Below, piece by piece: positions 1 to 9,377 of a stretch of DNA of 59,925 nucleotides (position 1 is the stretch's first letter; every line of letters starts with the position of its first letter). A program made the position numbers and the translations under genes. The notes under the pieces are model-generated. The model searched no databases, was not told where the DNA came from, and saw only the letters and a list, made by a program, of their open reading frames with translations. This DNA is from Desulfobacula sp. (GTDB lineage Bacteria; Desulfobacterota; Desulfobacteria; Desulfobacterales; Desulfobacteraceae). Location: contig JAAUSZ010000004.1 in NCBI GenBank assembly GCA_012031875.1, forward strand, positions 1-59,925, given 5' to 3'.

Positions 1-105
1 AGCGGATTTCAACTCTATTTTATTTTTTACCTGGCCCTTGCCGGTGTTGCGGCAAGCTTTGCCCTGGTGGGCTATGCACTTTTTTCCGGTAAGCGGATAT
101 CGTGA
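1..105 (+). CDS. C-terminal fragment of a membrane protein (partial at window edge)
   Basis: Frame 1 open to TGA at 103: SGFQLYFIFYLALAGVAASFALVGYALFSGKRIS*; hydrophobic. Confidence 0.5.
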   Translation, partial: SGFQLYFIFYLALAGVAASFALVGYALFSGKRIS

Positions 106-114
106 GGCATTGAC

Positions 115-390
115 ATGAGATATTTCGAACTTTTAAACGCCCAGCAGGTTGCAGCCCTGATCATTATCGCCGTCATTTTTTTAATTCTTTTCGGCGTGAC
201 CCTGTGGGTCCTCCCCCTGTCCGGACCCAGGGCCAGGGCCCTGAACATTAAAGCCATCCAGCAGTTTGCCGACGGCATTGAAAAGGGAGACGGCCCCTTT
301 CCGCTGATCCTGGCCCTGATCATTGCCGGCACGATTTTGTGGGCCCTGTTTTATATCCTGTTTTACGGCTTTTCGGAGGTAATTTTATAA
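115..390 (+). CDS. small membrane protein, probably part of a terminal oxidase/cytochrome cluster
   Basis: 91 aa ORF with two hydrophobic segments, tightly spaced with neighbours and with downstream cytochrome c and CcoI-like genes. Confidence 0.6.
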   Translation: MRYFELLNAQQVAALIIIAVIFLILFGVTLWVLPLSGPRARALNIKAIQQFADGIEKGDGPFPLILALIIAGTILWALFYILFYGFSEVIL

Positions 391-393
391 CCC

Positions 394-627
394 ATGAACA
401 CGCTGAAAATGAAAGAATCCATCCTGCGCACCTGGCTGTGGATCATTGCCCTGGTCGGTATCATCCTCGGTGTCGGATATTTCACCTTTATTGTGGTATC
501 GGACAAGGGAAGACCCCCCTGGGATTACCGGCCGGTGAAAAGCATCCCTTCGGAATCCCCCTATGCAACCTATCCGAAAAACCCCCAGGGTCAGCATGTC
601 AACGAAAAGGAGGGCCGGAACCCATGA
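394..627 (+). CDS. small single-TM membrane protein
   Basis: 77 aa ORF, one N-terminal TM segment, overlaps the next start. Confidence 0.55.
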   Translation: MNTLKMKESILRTWLWIIALVGIILGVGYFTFIVVSDKGRPPWDYRPVKSIPSESPYATYPKNPQGQHVNEKEGRNP

Positions 628-1140
628 AACAGGCGCTCTTTCTTGCCGTTTTTGCATTGATCGCCGGAACAGGCGTCTATGCGGTCATCACCCTGGTTGA
701 CACCAATCTGAAAGCCGGACGGATGTACCAGACCCCCGTGGTCCGGCCCCATGAGGAGCCGGAGCTGCTCATGGACCAGCGGGCCGTTTCACAAAAAAGC
801 GAGGCCCGGACCAGGGAAAACCTGGCCAACCATATCCTGCCCCCGGCCCTGCCATGGCCTGAAGACCTCATCCTGGCAACGGGGAAAAAAGAGTATACCG
901 CCTTCTGCGCCCATTGCCACGGGCCCAACCTGGACGGCCTGGGAACCGTGGGGCAGAGTTTTTTTCCCCTGCCCACGGACCTCACCGGAGAAAAGGCGGC
1001 AAGGCTGACGGATAAAGAATTGTTCACCGTCATCAGTTACGGCAGCAAAAAAAACCCCGGCCCTTGCCAGCTCCATGTCCGTTGAAAGCCGTGAGGCCGT
1101 TATCCAATATCTCCGGTTCATGCAGAAAACCGGCCGTTGA
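624..1140 (+). CDS. membrane-anchored c-type cytochrome (frameshifted near 1050)
   Basis: N-terminal TM plus CAHCH heme motif; after the A8 run at ~1046 the +1 frame continues PALASSMSVESREAVIQYLRFMQKTGR*. Confidence 0.75.
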
Positions 1141-1185
1141 TCCGATGCCGGGCCATGCAACATACCCCTGCCTGAAGGGCCGGCA

Positions 1186-3645
1186 ATGAAAACCATCTTG
1201 CCCTGTACGCTTTGCGGCCTTCCCGTCAAAACCCAGGCAGACCCGGCCAAGGATGTATTCTGCTGCAACGGCTGCAAAATGGTCCATGCCATGCTCATGG
1301 AATCCCGGCAATGCAAAGACGCAACGGATTTCAAGGACACCGCCCTTTACAAACAATGTGTGGCCGCAGGCGTCATCCCGGACACCACGGGGCAGGAATG
1401 GTCTCCGGAAGCGCCGGCCGTGGCCGGGAAGGGCGAACCCGATCCGGCAACCCCCTTTGATTCCGATACCCTCCTGACCTTCCATTTCCAGGTCAAGAAT
1501 ATGTGGTGCCCGGCCTGTGCCTGGGTCCTTGAAAACGCCCTCACCCGCTCTAACGGGGTGACGACAGCCTCCTGCAATTTTTCCAGCGACAGGGGAACCG
1601 TCCGGTATGATCCCATCCGAACATCTCCGGACAAAATTTTTACCACCATTGAAAAACTGGGATATAAACCGGCCTTCCTTGATCAAAGGTCCAGGACGGA
1701 CACAAGGGAATTTATCCGCCTCTTTGCCACCCTGTTTTTAACCATGAATGTCATGATGCTGAGCTGGGCCGTCTATTCCGGATTTTTCACGGACCTGTCG
1801 GCCCGTTCCGTTCAATTGCTGGCATGGCCTGCGGCCCTCATGGCCTCCGTTGTCGTGTTCTGGGGCGGTTATCCCATACACAGGCGGACCCTCAGCGGCA
1901 TCAGATCCGGCTGGACCGGCATGGAAACCCTGATTTCCACCGGTTCATTATCCACCTATGGCTACAGCCTGTTTCAACTTTCCAGGGGCAGCCTCCATCT
2001 TTATTTTGATGCCTCATCCATGCTGATCCTCCTGATCCTGACCGGCAAAATGCTGGAACAAAATGCAAGAAACAGGATCAGCCAGGGCCTGGGAGCCTTT
2101 TTCTCCCTGGTTCCCCAAAAGGTCAGGATCTGCACCGACCCATTCCCCAATGGGCGCTATGTTTCCATCCGGCAATTGTCCAAAGGGGATCTTTTCATGG
2201 CTGAAGAGGGGGAAATCCTGGCGGCCGACGGCGTGGTCACCCGGGGCGAGGCCCTCATTGACGAGTCCTCCGTCACCGGAGAGGCGAAACCGCTACGGGC
2301 CGGGCTTGACCACAAGGTCAAAAGCGGGACCCGGGTAATTTCGGGAAAGATTCAGGTCAAAGCCAAGGAAGTGGGCGAAACATCCATTCTCGGCCGCATG
2401 CTCAAATCATGGAGACCAGCCTTTCAAGCAAAACCGCCCGGACCAGACGGTTTGAAACCCTTTTAAAATATTTTGTCCCTACGGTCATGGGCCTTGCCGC
2501 AGCCACCTGTTTTTTCTGGATGCTCTTGGGACTGCCGCCCCATGAAGCCTTCAATCGGGGAATTTCCGTCCTGGTGATTTCATGTCCCTGCGCCCTGGGC
2601 ATCGCCATTCCCCTGGCCCTGACGGCCGGCGTCTCCGCCGCCGGAAAAAGGGGCATCCTGGTCAGGGATTTTGAGGCCTTTGAGCGGGTTGAAGGCCTGG
2701 ACACCCTTGTTTTTGACAAAACCGGGACCCTGACGACGGGCAGGCTTGAAGTGCTGGGCATGGAGACGGAAAACGGATTCCCTGAAAAAAAGGCCTGGCA
2801 GATGATTTTGGCCATGGAACAGGCCTCGGACCATTATATTGCCCACACCATCAGGGCTTACGGCATGGCCAGGGGCATTGAGCCCCTTGAATTGGAAAAC
2901 CTCACCCAGCATCCCAACGGGATCAGTTGCCGTTTCCGGAATCAAGCCTATCGCTTCGGCAGCATGGATTTCGTCCAAAAAGAAAACAGCGCCACACCCC
3001 CATCCCCCGCCGAACAGGGGGCCCAGATCATATCAACGGTGTTTTTATCCGCAGAGGATAAAATCCTGGACGGCCGTCCACCTGGGCGATTCCATGAAAC
3101 CCGGCGTCGCATCCCTGGTGGCAGATCTCCATAACATGGGGTTCACCAGTTTTCTGGTTTCAGGAGATGCGGAAAAAGCCACCCTGGCCGCCGGGGCCTT
3201 TGTGAACATCCCGGCCCAACGCACCCGCGGCGGATTGCTTCCCCATGAAAAAGCCGGTTTTATCCAGGAACTGAAACAATCCGGCAAGAAAACCGCCATG
3301 GTGGGAGACGGCGTAAACGATGCCCCGGCCATGGCCCAATCGGATCTTGCCGTGGCCGTTCATTCAGGCCTCAATCCAAGTGAAGGCGTTGCCGCCATTA
3401 CCCTCATGCAGGAGACCCCGGTCCAGCTCCTTGAATTTCTATCCCTTGCCAAACGCGTGAACCAGAAGGTCCGGCAAAACCTCTGGTTTGCATTTGCCTA
3501 TAATGTCATCACCATCCCGGTGGCCGCCGCCGGCCTGCTGAACCCCATCATCGCCGCAACCGCCATGCTTCTCAGCAGCCTTTCCGTGACATTCAACACC
3601 CTGCTGCTGGTAAAAAGGGAATCGAAAAACAAAATCTCCGATTGA
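1186..3645 (+). CDS. ccoI: heavy-metal (copper) translocating P-type ATPase, CcoI-like; two frameshifts
   Basis: N-terminal Cys motifs, MWCPACAW, CPCALGIAIPLAL, DKTGTLTTG, MVGDGVNDAPAM; reading frame breaks near 2405 and 3070. Confidence 0.9.
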
Positions 3646-3818
3646 ATTACCGCCCTGTCTCATCCCAAAAATTTCCCAGGGAAATCACTTTTGGCCTTGA
3701 CCGGTTCAAGCTCAAATTTTTCTTGTCTCTTCATATTTTCCATGTTATCGGATACAAACATCGGGATACGGATAATTCAACGCAGGATTTTCCGGATTTG
3801 TCGGCTTATTTCCGCCAT

Positions 3819-3870
3819 AGATGGAAATTTTTCTATTGTATATAGGCAATATATAGAAAACTTTCCATCT
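3819..3870. repeat. 18-bp inverted repeat just upstream of the first integron cassette
   Basis: Left arm AGATGGAAATTTTTCTAT (3819-3836), right arm ATAGAAAACTTTCCATCT (3853-3870), 17/18 complementary. Confidence 0.85.
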
Positions 3871-3923
3871 ATTTAAACTGTTATGGTTTCGAAGAACTGA
3901 AAATATTGGTTAAGGGAACAATT

Positions 3924-4169
3924 ATGACTTTGAGCCATGGAGGAATACTGTTCGTCATATTGGGTACGATATGCCTGGCTTTCGCAGTCAAGATCGAGAA
4001 CAAATACACTCTTTCTGCAAGAAGCAAAGAGGATAAGAAATATTGGAAAAACATCGTAAAGAGAGCAGAGGACGGTTCGTACCGTGAACCAACTATCGTC
4101 TATATTGACAAGATGCTTTTCAATGTGGGGCTCGTTTGTGTAGCAATAGGAAGTTTAATGCAGTGGTAA
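3924..4169 (+). CDS. small two-TM hypothetical protein, cassette 1
   Basis: ORF MTLSHGGILFVILGTICLAF...GSLMQW inside cassette boundaries 3881-4314. Confidence 0.65.
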   Translation: MTLSHGGILFVILGTICLAFAVKIENKYTLSARSKEDKKYWKNIVKRAEDGSYREPTIVYIDKMLFNVGLVCVAIGSLMQW

Positions 4170-4191
4170 AGATAGTAAGAAGTAGAAAAAT

Positions 4192-4320
4192 CCATAACAA
4201 CGCAGTCCAGTGGACATCCAGGGCCAGCGCATTTTTAAAAGTTTGTCTGAAGTTGGAATTAATCGTTTTTTAACAAGTTCAGTGGAAGCCCTGGCTGCTC
4301 ACTGACCGCGGGCGTTATGC
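4192..4320. repeat. integron attC site 1 (VCR-like length)
   Basis: R'' CCATAAC (4192-4198) and R' GTTATGC (4314-4320); ends strongly palindromic: ATAACAACGCAGTCCAGTGGACATCCAGGGC vs reverse complement of 3' end ATAACGCCCGCGGTCAGTGAGCAGCCAGGGC. Confidence 0.85.
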
Positions 4321-4365
4321 GCTCATCAGAGAGTCAAGAAATCGGACACTCAAAGGCATCGTGGA

Positions 4366-5034
4366 ATGATTCTATCAAACATTCTGTATCGAACCTACTT
4401 CATCAAGGCCGAGCAGTATGGAACTGCTTTCGCACTAGATGTAGATGGTGTGGAGTATGTTGTAACAGCGCGCCACCTTCTGGATGCATCGAAGAATGGC
4501 TTCTTGCTGAAATTGTTCCTAAAGGAGCAGTGGCATGATTTACCAGCGATAGTTGTCGGCCACGGTCGGGGTGAAATTGACATATCCGTTCTGAAGATCC
4601 CCATTGCCCTCGCCGGGCCAACGGTCCCGGTTAATCCGACCGTAGCCGAACTAATATTGGGCCAAGATATGTATTTCCTGGGGTTCCCATACAAGATGTG
4701 GAGTGATGGCTGCGGCATTATGGGAGGCCGTCCGATCGCTTTTGCAAAGAAAGGCACCGCATCATCAATTGGCTTTGGTGATCCTCAGGTCATTCATGTC
4801 GACGCCATAAACAATGAAGGATTCTCTGGAGGGCCACTGTTCTTCTATCCGGCAGGAAAGCCAACCGAGGTTCGTGTAGCCGGAGTCGTGTCAAAGTATC
4901 GTATAGAGAACGAAATCGTAGTTGATGGCAAGGGGAACAGGACCGATATGTCTGTGCCGTACAACACCGGATTTCTTATCGCTTACGGAATCAAGCACGC
5001 AATTGACATTATCAAGCGGAGTGTGAGCACATAA
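4366..5034 (+). CDS. trypsin-like serine protease domain protein, cassette 2
   Basis: ARHLL (His), EIDISVLKI (Asp), GFSGGPL (Ser) motifs of chymotrypsin-fold proteases. Confidence 0.75.
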   Translation: MILSNILYRTYFIKAEQYGTAFALDVDGVEYVVTARHLLDASKNGFLLKLFLKEQWHDLPAIVVGHGRGEIDISVLKIPIALAGPTVPVNPTVAELILGQDMYFLGFPYKMWSDGCGIMGGRPIAFAKKGTASSIGFGDPQVIHVDAINNEGFSGGPLFFYPAGKPTEVRVAGVVSKYRIENEIVVDGKGNRTDMSVPYNTGFLIAYGIKHAIDIIKRSVST

Positions 5035-5093
5035 CCATTCGCTGCAGGTGCGATGGCCCTGACGGGGCCGAGGCCTGAGCTCAAACGTTCGGC
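5029..5093. repeat. integron attC site 2
   Basis: ACATAAC...GTTCGGC with hairpin core GGCCCTGACGGGGCC; cassette 2 starts TTATGC, matching CATAAC of R''. Confidence 0.85.
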
Positions 5094-5102
5094 ATAGAAA
5101 TT

Positions 5103-5969
5103 ATGTATGTTGATAAACTATACAAATATCTCCCATTTGATGGTGACCTTAATGAAAAGGCTCACCAGAAAAGGAAAATTGGATTTGAAAAAGGTGAAAT
5201 TTGGTACTCAAAGTCGAGAAATTTAAATGATCCTTATGATTGCAGGCCTGTTATTACAATAAACAATAAAAGCATATCGGAAATAATTGGTTTGCTCTCA
5301 AAAGAAGAAACTGAATTTTTGAGGACCAAGATAAAATTCGATAAAATAGAAACGTTAATTTCAAAAATTTCAAACCCTCAGAAAATCAAATATGGAAATA
5401 GTATTATTGAACAATATATGATTCGCCATGCATTCACATCTTGGATTTATTACCTTCAATCATCTAAATTGGCGAATATCGGGATTTTAAGTCTAACAAC
5501 TAAAAATAATAGTATTTTAATGTGGTCTCATTATGCAAAAAATCATTCAGGTATTTGCATAGGGTTTGAAAGGAATAAAGAAAATCCCCTTGGATCTAAC
5601 AGGACAAGGAAAGTCAGGTATTTAAAAAATAGACCCAAACTTTCACTCTTAGAAACCATGCACGAAAAATTCGGAAAAGCTGATTTGATGTTATTCAGGA
5701 AATCCTATCACTGGAAAGAAGAAAACGAATGGCGTATTTGCCAACCAGAAGGAAACAAGACATATCCATATCCTGGTGAGTTATCCGAGATAATATTTGG
5801 TGCAAATTTTCCTCCTAAAAATATGAAAATTGTAAAACAAATATTTGGAGGTCGAGTTAAGTATTTTATGGCTGAATTAGGCAATGATTATGAAATAATA
5901 ATCAAATCAGTGCCGAACGATGTCCTACACTTGGACGGGAATTTCGCTACGCTCCATTCCCGCCGGTGA
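5103..5969 (+). CDS. DUF2971-like protein, cassette 3
   Basis: LYKYLPF...GEIWYSKSRNLNDPYDCRP...ILMWSHYAKNHSGICIGFE; ORF reads into its attC. Confidence 0.75.
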   Translation: MYVDKLYKYLPFDGDLNEKAHQKRKIGFEKGEIWYSKSRNLNDPYDCRPVITINNKSISEIIGLLSKEETEFLRTKIKFDKIETLISKISNPQKIKYGNSIIEQYMIRHAFTSWIYYLQSSKLANIGILSLTTKNNSILMWSHYAKNHSGICIGFERNKENPLGSNRTRKVRYLKNRPKLSLLETMHEKFGKADLMLFRKSYHWKEENEWRICQPEGNKTYPYPGELSEIIFGANFPPKNMKIVKQIFGGRVKYFMAELGNDYEIIIKSVPNDVLHLDGNFATLHSRR

Positions 5970-5983
5970 GGGCTGCGTTAAAA
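5912..5983. repeat. integron attC site 3
   Basis: R'' GCCGAAC exactly complementary to GTTCGGC at the start of the same cassette (5087-5093); hairpin GGGAAT-TTCGCTACGCTCC-ATTCCC; R' GTTAAAA. Confidence 0.85.
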
Positions 5984-6233
5984 ACCCCACAATATGCCAA
6001 TAACCAGTCGCCATTGTCCCGGAAAACTCACCAAACACTGGCGTTTCAACTGTCGGGATCGGGAAGGACCCCCCTTCGGATTTACCGGTAAATATGTTCA
6101 ACCCGATACATAGCCTCTGTGCCGCTGCCTTTTCCAAGATACCGCTGCGTATTGGGAAGATCCGGTTCGGCAGTATTTTTGATAAAATTGAATAGGCTTT
6201 TGAGAAGGGAATGATTGCCGGCGAAATTTTCAT
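5925..6233 (-). CDS. hypothetical protein overlapping attC3 (doubtful)
   Basis: 102 aa ORF with AAAGGAGGG upstream of ATG; no recognisable family; C-terminus overlaps attC. Confidence 0.3.
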   Translation of the reverse strand: MKISPAIIPFSKAYSILSKILPNRIFPIRSGILEKAAAQRLCIGLNIFTGKSEGGSFPIPTVETPVFGEFSGTMATGYWHIVGFLTQPSPAGMERSEIPVQV

Positions 6234-6428
6234 GATGATACCCTCCTTTAAAAAAGCGGAAATTTATCCTGGCAGATCAGAACTAGGGTATTATAAAATC
6301 TTCCACGAAGACAGCCAGGGGGTTCTTCGGGGTCACCCATAGGAGAGGGATTTGCATTCGCCATTTTTCAAAATCTGGAAATAATGTATATTGTTTTTTA
6401 TTTTACAGTTTAAAGGTAAAGGGGAATA

Positions 6429-6626
6429 ATGACGGACGGACAGAACAGGGCGCATATCAAACCAGGACAAACCGTTTCCATTGTATTGAAAAAAGACCAG
6501 AAATCAGGCGTGTTGACCCAAGGCAGGGTAAAAACCATTTTAACAAATTCGCCTTTCCATCCGCATGGCATAAAGGTCCGATTGGAAAATGGCCTGGTCG
6601 GAAGGGTTAAGATTATTCATATTTAA
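6429..6626 (+). CDS. ywbE: YwbE family protein
   Basis: IKPGQTVSIVLKKDQKSGVLTQGRVKTILTNSPFHPHGIKVRLENGLVGRV is typical of YwbE. Confidence 0.85.
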   Translation: MTDGQNRAHIKPGQTVSIVLKKDQKSGVLTQGRVKTILTNSPFHPHGIKVRLENGLVGRVKIIHI

Positions 6627-6641
6627 AAATTCAGGTCCGTC

Positions 6642-7070
6642 ATGTATTTCAAAATCACACATTCGGCTATTTACAACTGGAAAGGCTCCGGGACCGAGCG
6701 AGAGCGTAATGATCCGAGCCTGATGGATTCTTTTTGCCATTTGATAATCGCCCATGAAGCTACCACAGAAGACAGTTGGGTGCTTTTAATAGACCAGGGG
6801 GATGATACCGGAATATCGGCAACCAACTGTATTGAATACATCATCCCCAGAATTTGTGAAGAATTCTCTTTGGAGATATCTAATTTAAGGGCTTTTGAAG
6901 TTTGGCCACATCACAAGTACGACCCAAAACTAAAATACACCGAAATTGTGATATCCGATGTAAAATTTGATGCCGATGGCGACCGGGGTCTCCGAAATTC
7001 CTGGAAGCCTGTGGAGAAGCAAGATGCCGGTATTTTGGAGCAATCATTGAAACGGTGGGGGATAAAGTGA
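6642..7070 (+). CDS. hypothetical protein
   Basis: 142 aa ORF on low-GC island sequence. Confidence 0.5.
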   Translation: MYFKITHSAIYNWKGSGTERERNDPSLMDSFCHLIIAHEATTEDSWVLLIDQGDDTGISATNCIEYIIPRICEEFSLEISNLRAFEVWPHHKYDPKLKYTEIVISDVKFDADGDRGLRNSWKPVEKQDAGILEQSLKRWGIK

Positions 7071-7245
7071 TCCGGGAGGAATTATAATGGGCCTCTCCGG
7101 TATCTTTCCAGCGCGGAAATTGAAAGTGGAAAAGGATGTGCTTAACTAAAATTTTTCCTAAGTTCAATTTTTTTTAGAATTGACCGGAAAATGCCTGGGC
7201 CACGGTAGGGAGCACTTGGTCTGGTATTAAAAGCAAATGTATGGG

Positions 7246-7944
7246 TTACACCAGCGCCCCGAACATGGCCATCATCTTTTCCTGCATGGCCTGGGTGACG
7301 GCGGCGCGGTCATGGTTTTTCAGCCGTTCTCTCAGTTGCTGACCGGCTCTTACAGCCGAATCGATAACTTCTTTTTGCTTGCAGACATCGGGAATCATAT
7401 CTTCTGTGATTTTGACGCCTTCCCCGTGTATCATCAGAGGGATCCCCACCTGACAGGTCTCACCGTATCCACAGCGATAACAGGACGCCGCTCCCTGGCC
7501 AGTAACTTTGGCAATGGTTTCTACAAAATTATAGAGGAACATTTTTTCGATTTCATCCGCCGGAAAGCTGCCGGTGGTACCACCGACCCCCACCGCTACA
7601 GCCAGTTTTCCCCACAGCAAATCTCCGGTCTGATGGCGGAACTGGAAAAAGCGTTCCATGACCGCATGGGCATTGGCATTCATTGTGCAATAATAATTCG
7701 GAGCGCCGAAGACAATAGCATCAGCTTCAATGAATTTTTCTCTCATTGGCCCAAAGTCATCCTGGACGACACAAACATTGTCCTTGACACATCCCAAGCA
7801 GGCAATACATCCATTTATGGTTTTATTTTTTAAAGAAATCAATTCATATTCATAACCCGTATTTTTCAGCACGGTTTCCACCAATGTGAAAACACCTGAT
7901 TTCTCATTTTTTCTCGGGCTGCCGGAAATGCCTAAAATCTTCAT
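7246..7944 (-). CDS. flavodoxin-family / NADPH-dependent FMN reductase
   Basis: MKILGISGSPRKNEKSG N-terminal FMN loop, GCIACLGC, FGAPNYYCTMNA. Confidence 0.85.
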   Translation of the reverse strand: MKILGISGSPRKNEKSGVFTLVETVLKNTGYEYELISLKNKTINGCIACLGCVKDNVCVVQDDFGPMREKFIEADAIVFGAPNYYCTMNANAHAVMERFFQFRHQTGDLLWGKLAVAVGVGGTTGSFPADEIEKMFLYNFVETIAKVTGQGAASCYRCGYGETCQVGIPLMIHGEGVKITEDMIPDVCKQKEVIDSAVRAGQQLRERLKNHDRAAVTQAMQEKMMAMFGALV

Positions 7945-8226
7945 AACATTCTCCTTTAAAGACTATTTTTAATTCATCGAGATGAAAATATAAAATAGAC
8001 AAAAATTTTTATCTGTAGCAGGTGTTACAAAAGTCAAAAAATTATAAAGCTGGTAAAATTAAAAATTTATCTTTTAGCAGAGTCCGGCCAGAATGATCCT
8101 CCCCCGGTCTGGTCCGGCTATTTTCAGGCGAGCCGATTTTTAATGAATCGAATTGATGATAACGGCGGAAAAAAGCCGCCCCATCTCCGTTGCAACCGGG
8201 AATGGGGCGGATGGGATCACGATATA

Positions 8227-8394
8227 TCAAAGCGGTTGCGGTTTACACACATTTTCTGCTTTTGCGGCGCTGCGTCCACAGCCTTCGCAGTAATGGGTGG
8301 CCGGTTTGATAAGTGCGATATAGGCCTTTGGATCTTTGACCTGCAGCTCTTCTTCCACATGGGCGCATAATGTTTTCTGTTTTTCATCACTCAT
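8227..8394 (-). CDS. small cysteine-motif protein (below the ORF-track cutoff)
   Basis: MSDEKQKTLCAHVEEELQVKDPKAYIALIKPATHYCEGCGRSAAKAENVCKPQPL*, purine-rich Shine-Dalgarno upstream. Confidence 0.6.
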   Translation of the reverse strand: MSDEKQKTLCAHVEEELQVKDPKAYIALIKPATHYCEGCGRSAAKAENVCKPQPL

Positions 8395-8541
8395 GGCTTA
8401 TCCCTCCGTTTCGGGTTAAGGAATTCATCCGTGTTTGTGCCGCCTGAATAAGGATATGAAATCATATTGATCTATGCGGCAGCAATAACAATAGATTAGA
8501 CATGATGCCGTCCATGTCAAGCGACCTGTCATGGCTGTGGT

Positions 8542-8588
8542 CATGGCGGAACCGGCTTTATACAGGAGCCGGCGCTTTTTGAACCACC
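8542..8588 (-). pseudogene. remnant of TauE/SafE gene 3' end
   Basis: WFKKRRLLYKAGS in minus frame; nucleotide match to 11602-11651 (GGAACCGGCTTTATA.AGGAGC...TTTTTTGAACCACC). Confidence 0.7.
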
Positions 8589-8629
8589 TGCAAAAGCCTA
8601 TTCCGGTGCCGACCCGCAACTGATGGGGG

Positions 8630-8875
8630 ATGATATTGTCAAGGGGTATCATCCCCCTGACCGAACAAGTCACTGAACAAGTCACTGAACAAGTCACTGA
8701 ACAAGTCACTGAGCAAGTCACTGAGCAAGTGACCGGGCAAGCAAAAAAACTCCGCAAGATAACAGACTTTTGCAAAACACCCGGATCGGCCGCTGAAATC
8801 ATGGAATACCTGGGATTGAAACAGAGGGAACATTTCCGGTCTAAAGCTCTTCAGCTCTATAGAATCTATATTTGA
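8630..8875 (+). pseudogene. C-terminal remnant of an AlbA_2/divergent-AAA-type ATP-binding protein (TEQV linker plus winged helix)
   Basis: LTEQVTEQVTEQV... linker and AAEIMEYLGLKQREHFRSKALQ winged-helix tail; no N-terminal domain present. Confidence 0.6.
8660..8743 (+). repeat. 12-bp tandem repeat encoding (TEQV)n
   Basis: Seven units of ACTGAACAAGTC-like sequence. Confidence 0.9.
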
Positions 8876-8893
8876 AACTGCTCTGAAATTTAA

Positions 8894-9081
8894 TTATTGA
8901 TACTTTTTCAAATCATATTTTTCAGCCAGTTTGATCCGTTCCCCGGCCGGCAGAGAGGTGATATATTTTCTCCAACCCGGGCACCATCTGCATGCCACCT
9001 CCATATCCGTCCCAAAAACGATGCCGGATGGTTGTCATACTTCGCCCTGAACGCACAGTTGCTGCAATTGTGTTTTGCCAT
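8894..9081 (-). CDS. small CxxC protein, frameshifted
   Basis: Minus strand MAKHNCSNCAFRAKYDNHPASFLGRIWRWHAD / CPGWRKYITSLPAGERIKLAEKYDLKKYQ*, in two frames. Confidence 0.5.
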
Positions 9082-9119
9082 TGGTGTTCTCCCTTTCTTT
9101 TCCCATATTCCAGGATTGA

Positions 9120-9241
9120 ATCAGATAATCCGGTTGTGTCATTTCAATCAAATTCAAAGCAAGGGCCGGTTCAAGATACATCCGGGTAAAATTCACCCGA
9201 TCTTTTAATTGTAAGGCCTGCATGAGCTGTGATCGACTCAT
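9120..9241 (-). pseudogene. second winged-helix tail remnant of an AlbA_2-type ATP-binding protein
   Basis: SRSQLMQALQLKDRVNFTRMYLEPALALNLIEMTQPD resembles the ELMEALGLKDRxNFRKxYLxPALxxGLIEMTxPDKP tail. Confidence 0.6.
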
Positions 9242-9377
9242 TTCACCTTCATTTTTTTCAATACCCGGGTTACTTGCCGGGTTAACCTATTTATCTCAAC
9301 ATGTACCTGTTCTGCCGGATATACAATAAACCTCACTCTCATTCCCAATTCTGCAATCTGCGGCTATATATAGTCTG

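Noticed and set aside
339-1085. 248-aa ORF spanning the small membrane gene and cytochrome c
   Set aside because: N-terminal part is out-of-frame sequence; the real cytochrome starts at 624
6537-6610. TTTTAAC...GTTAAGA as the attC of a fourth cassette
   Set aside because: Lies within conserved ywbE coding sequence and the halves are not convincingly palindromic
8660-8743. Tandem repeat as a CRISPR-like array
   Set aside because: Units are 12 bp, contiguous, without spacers, and encode TEQV in frame
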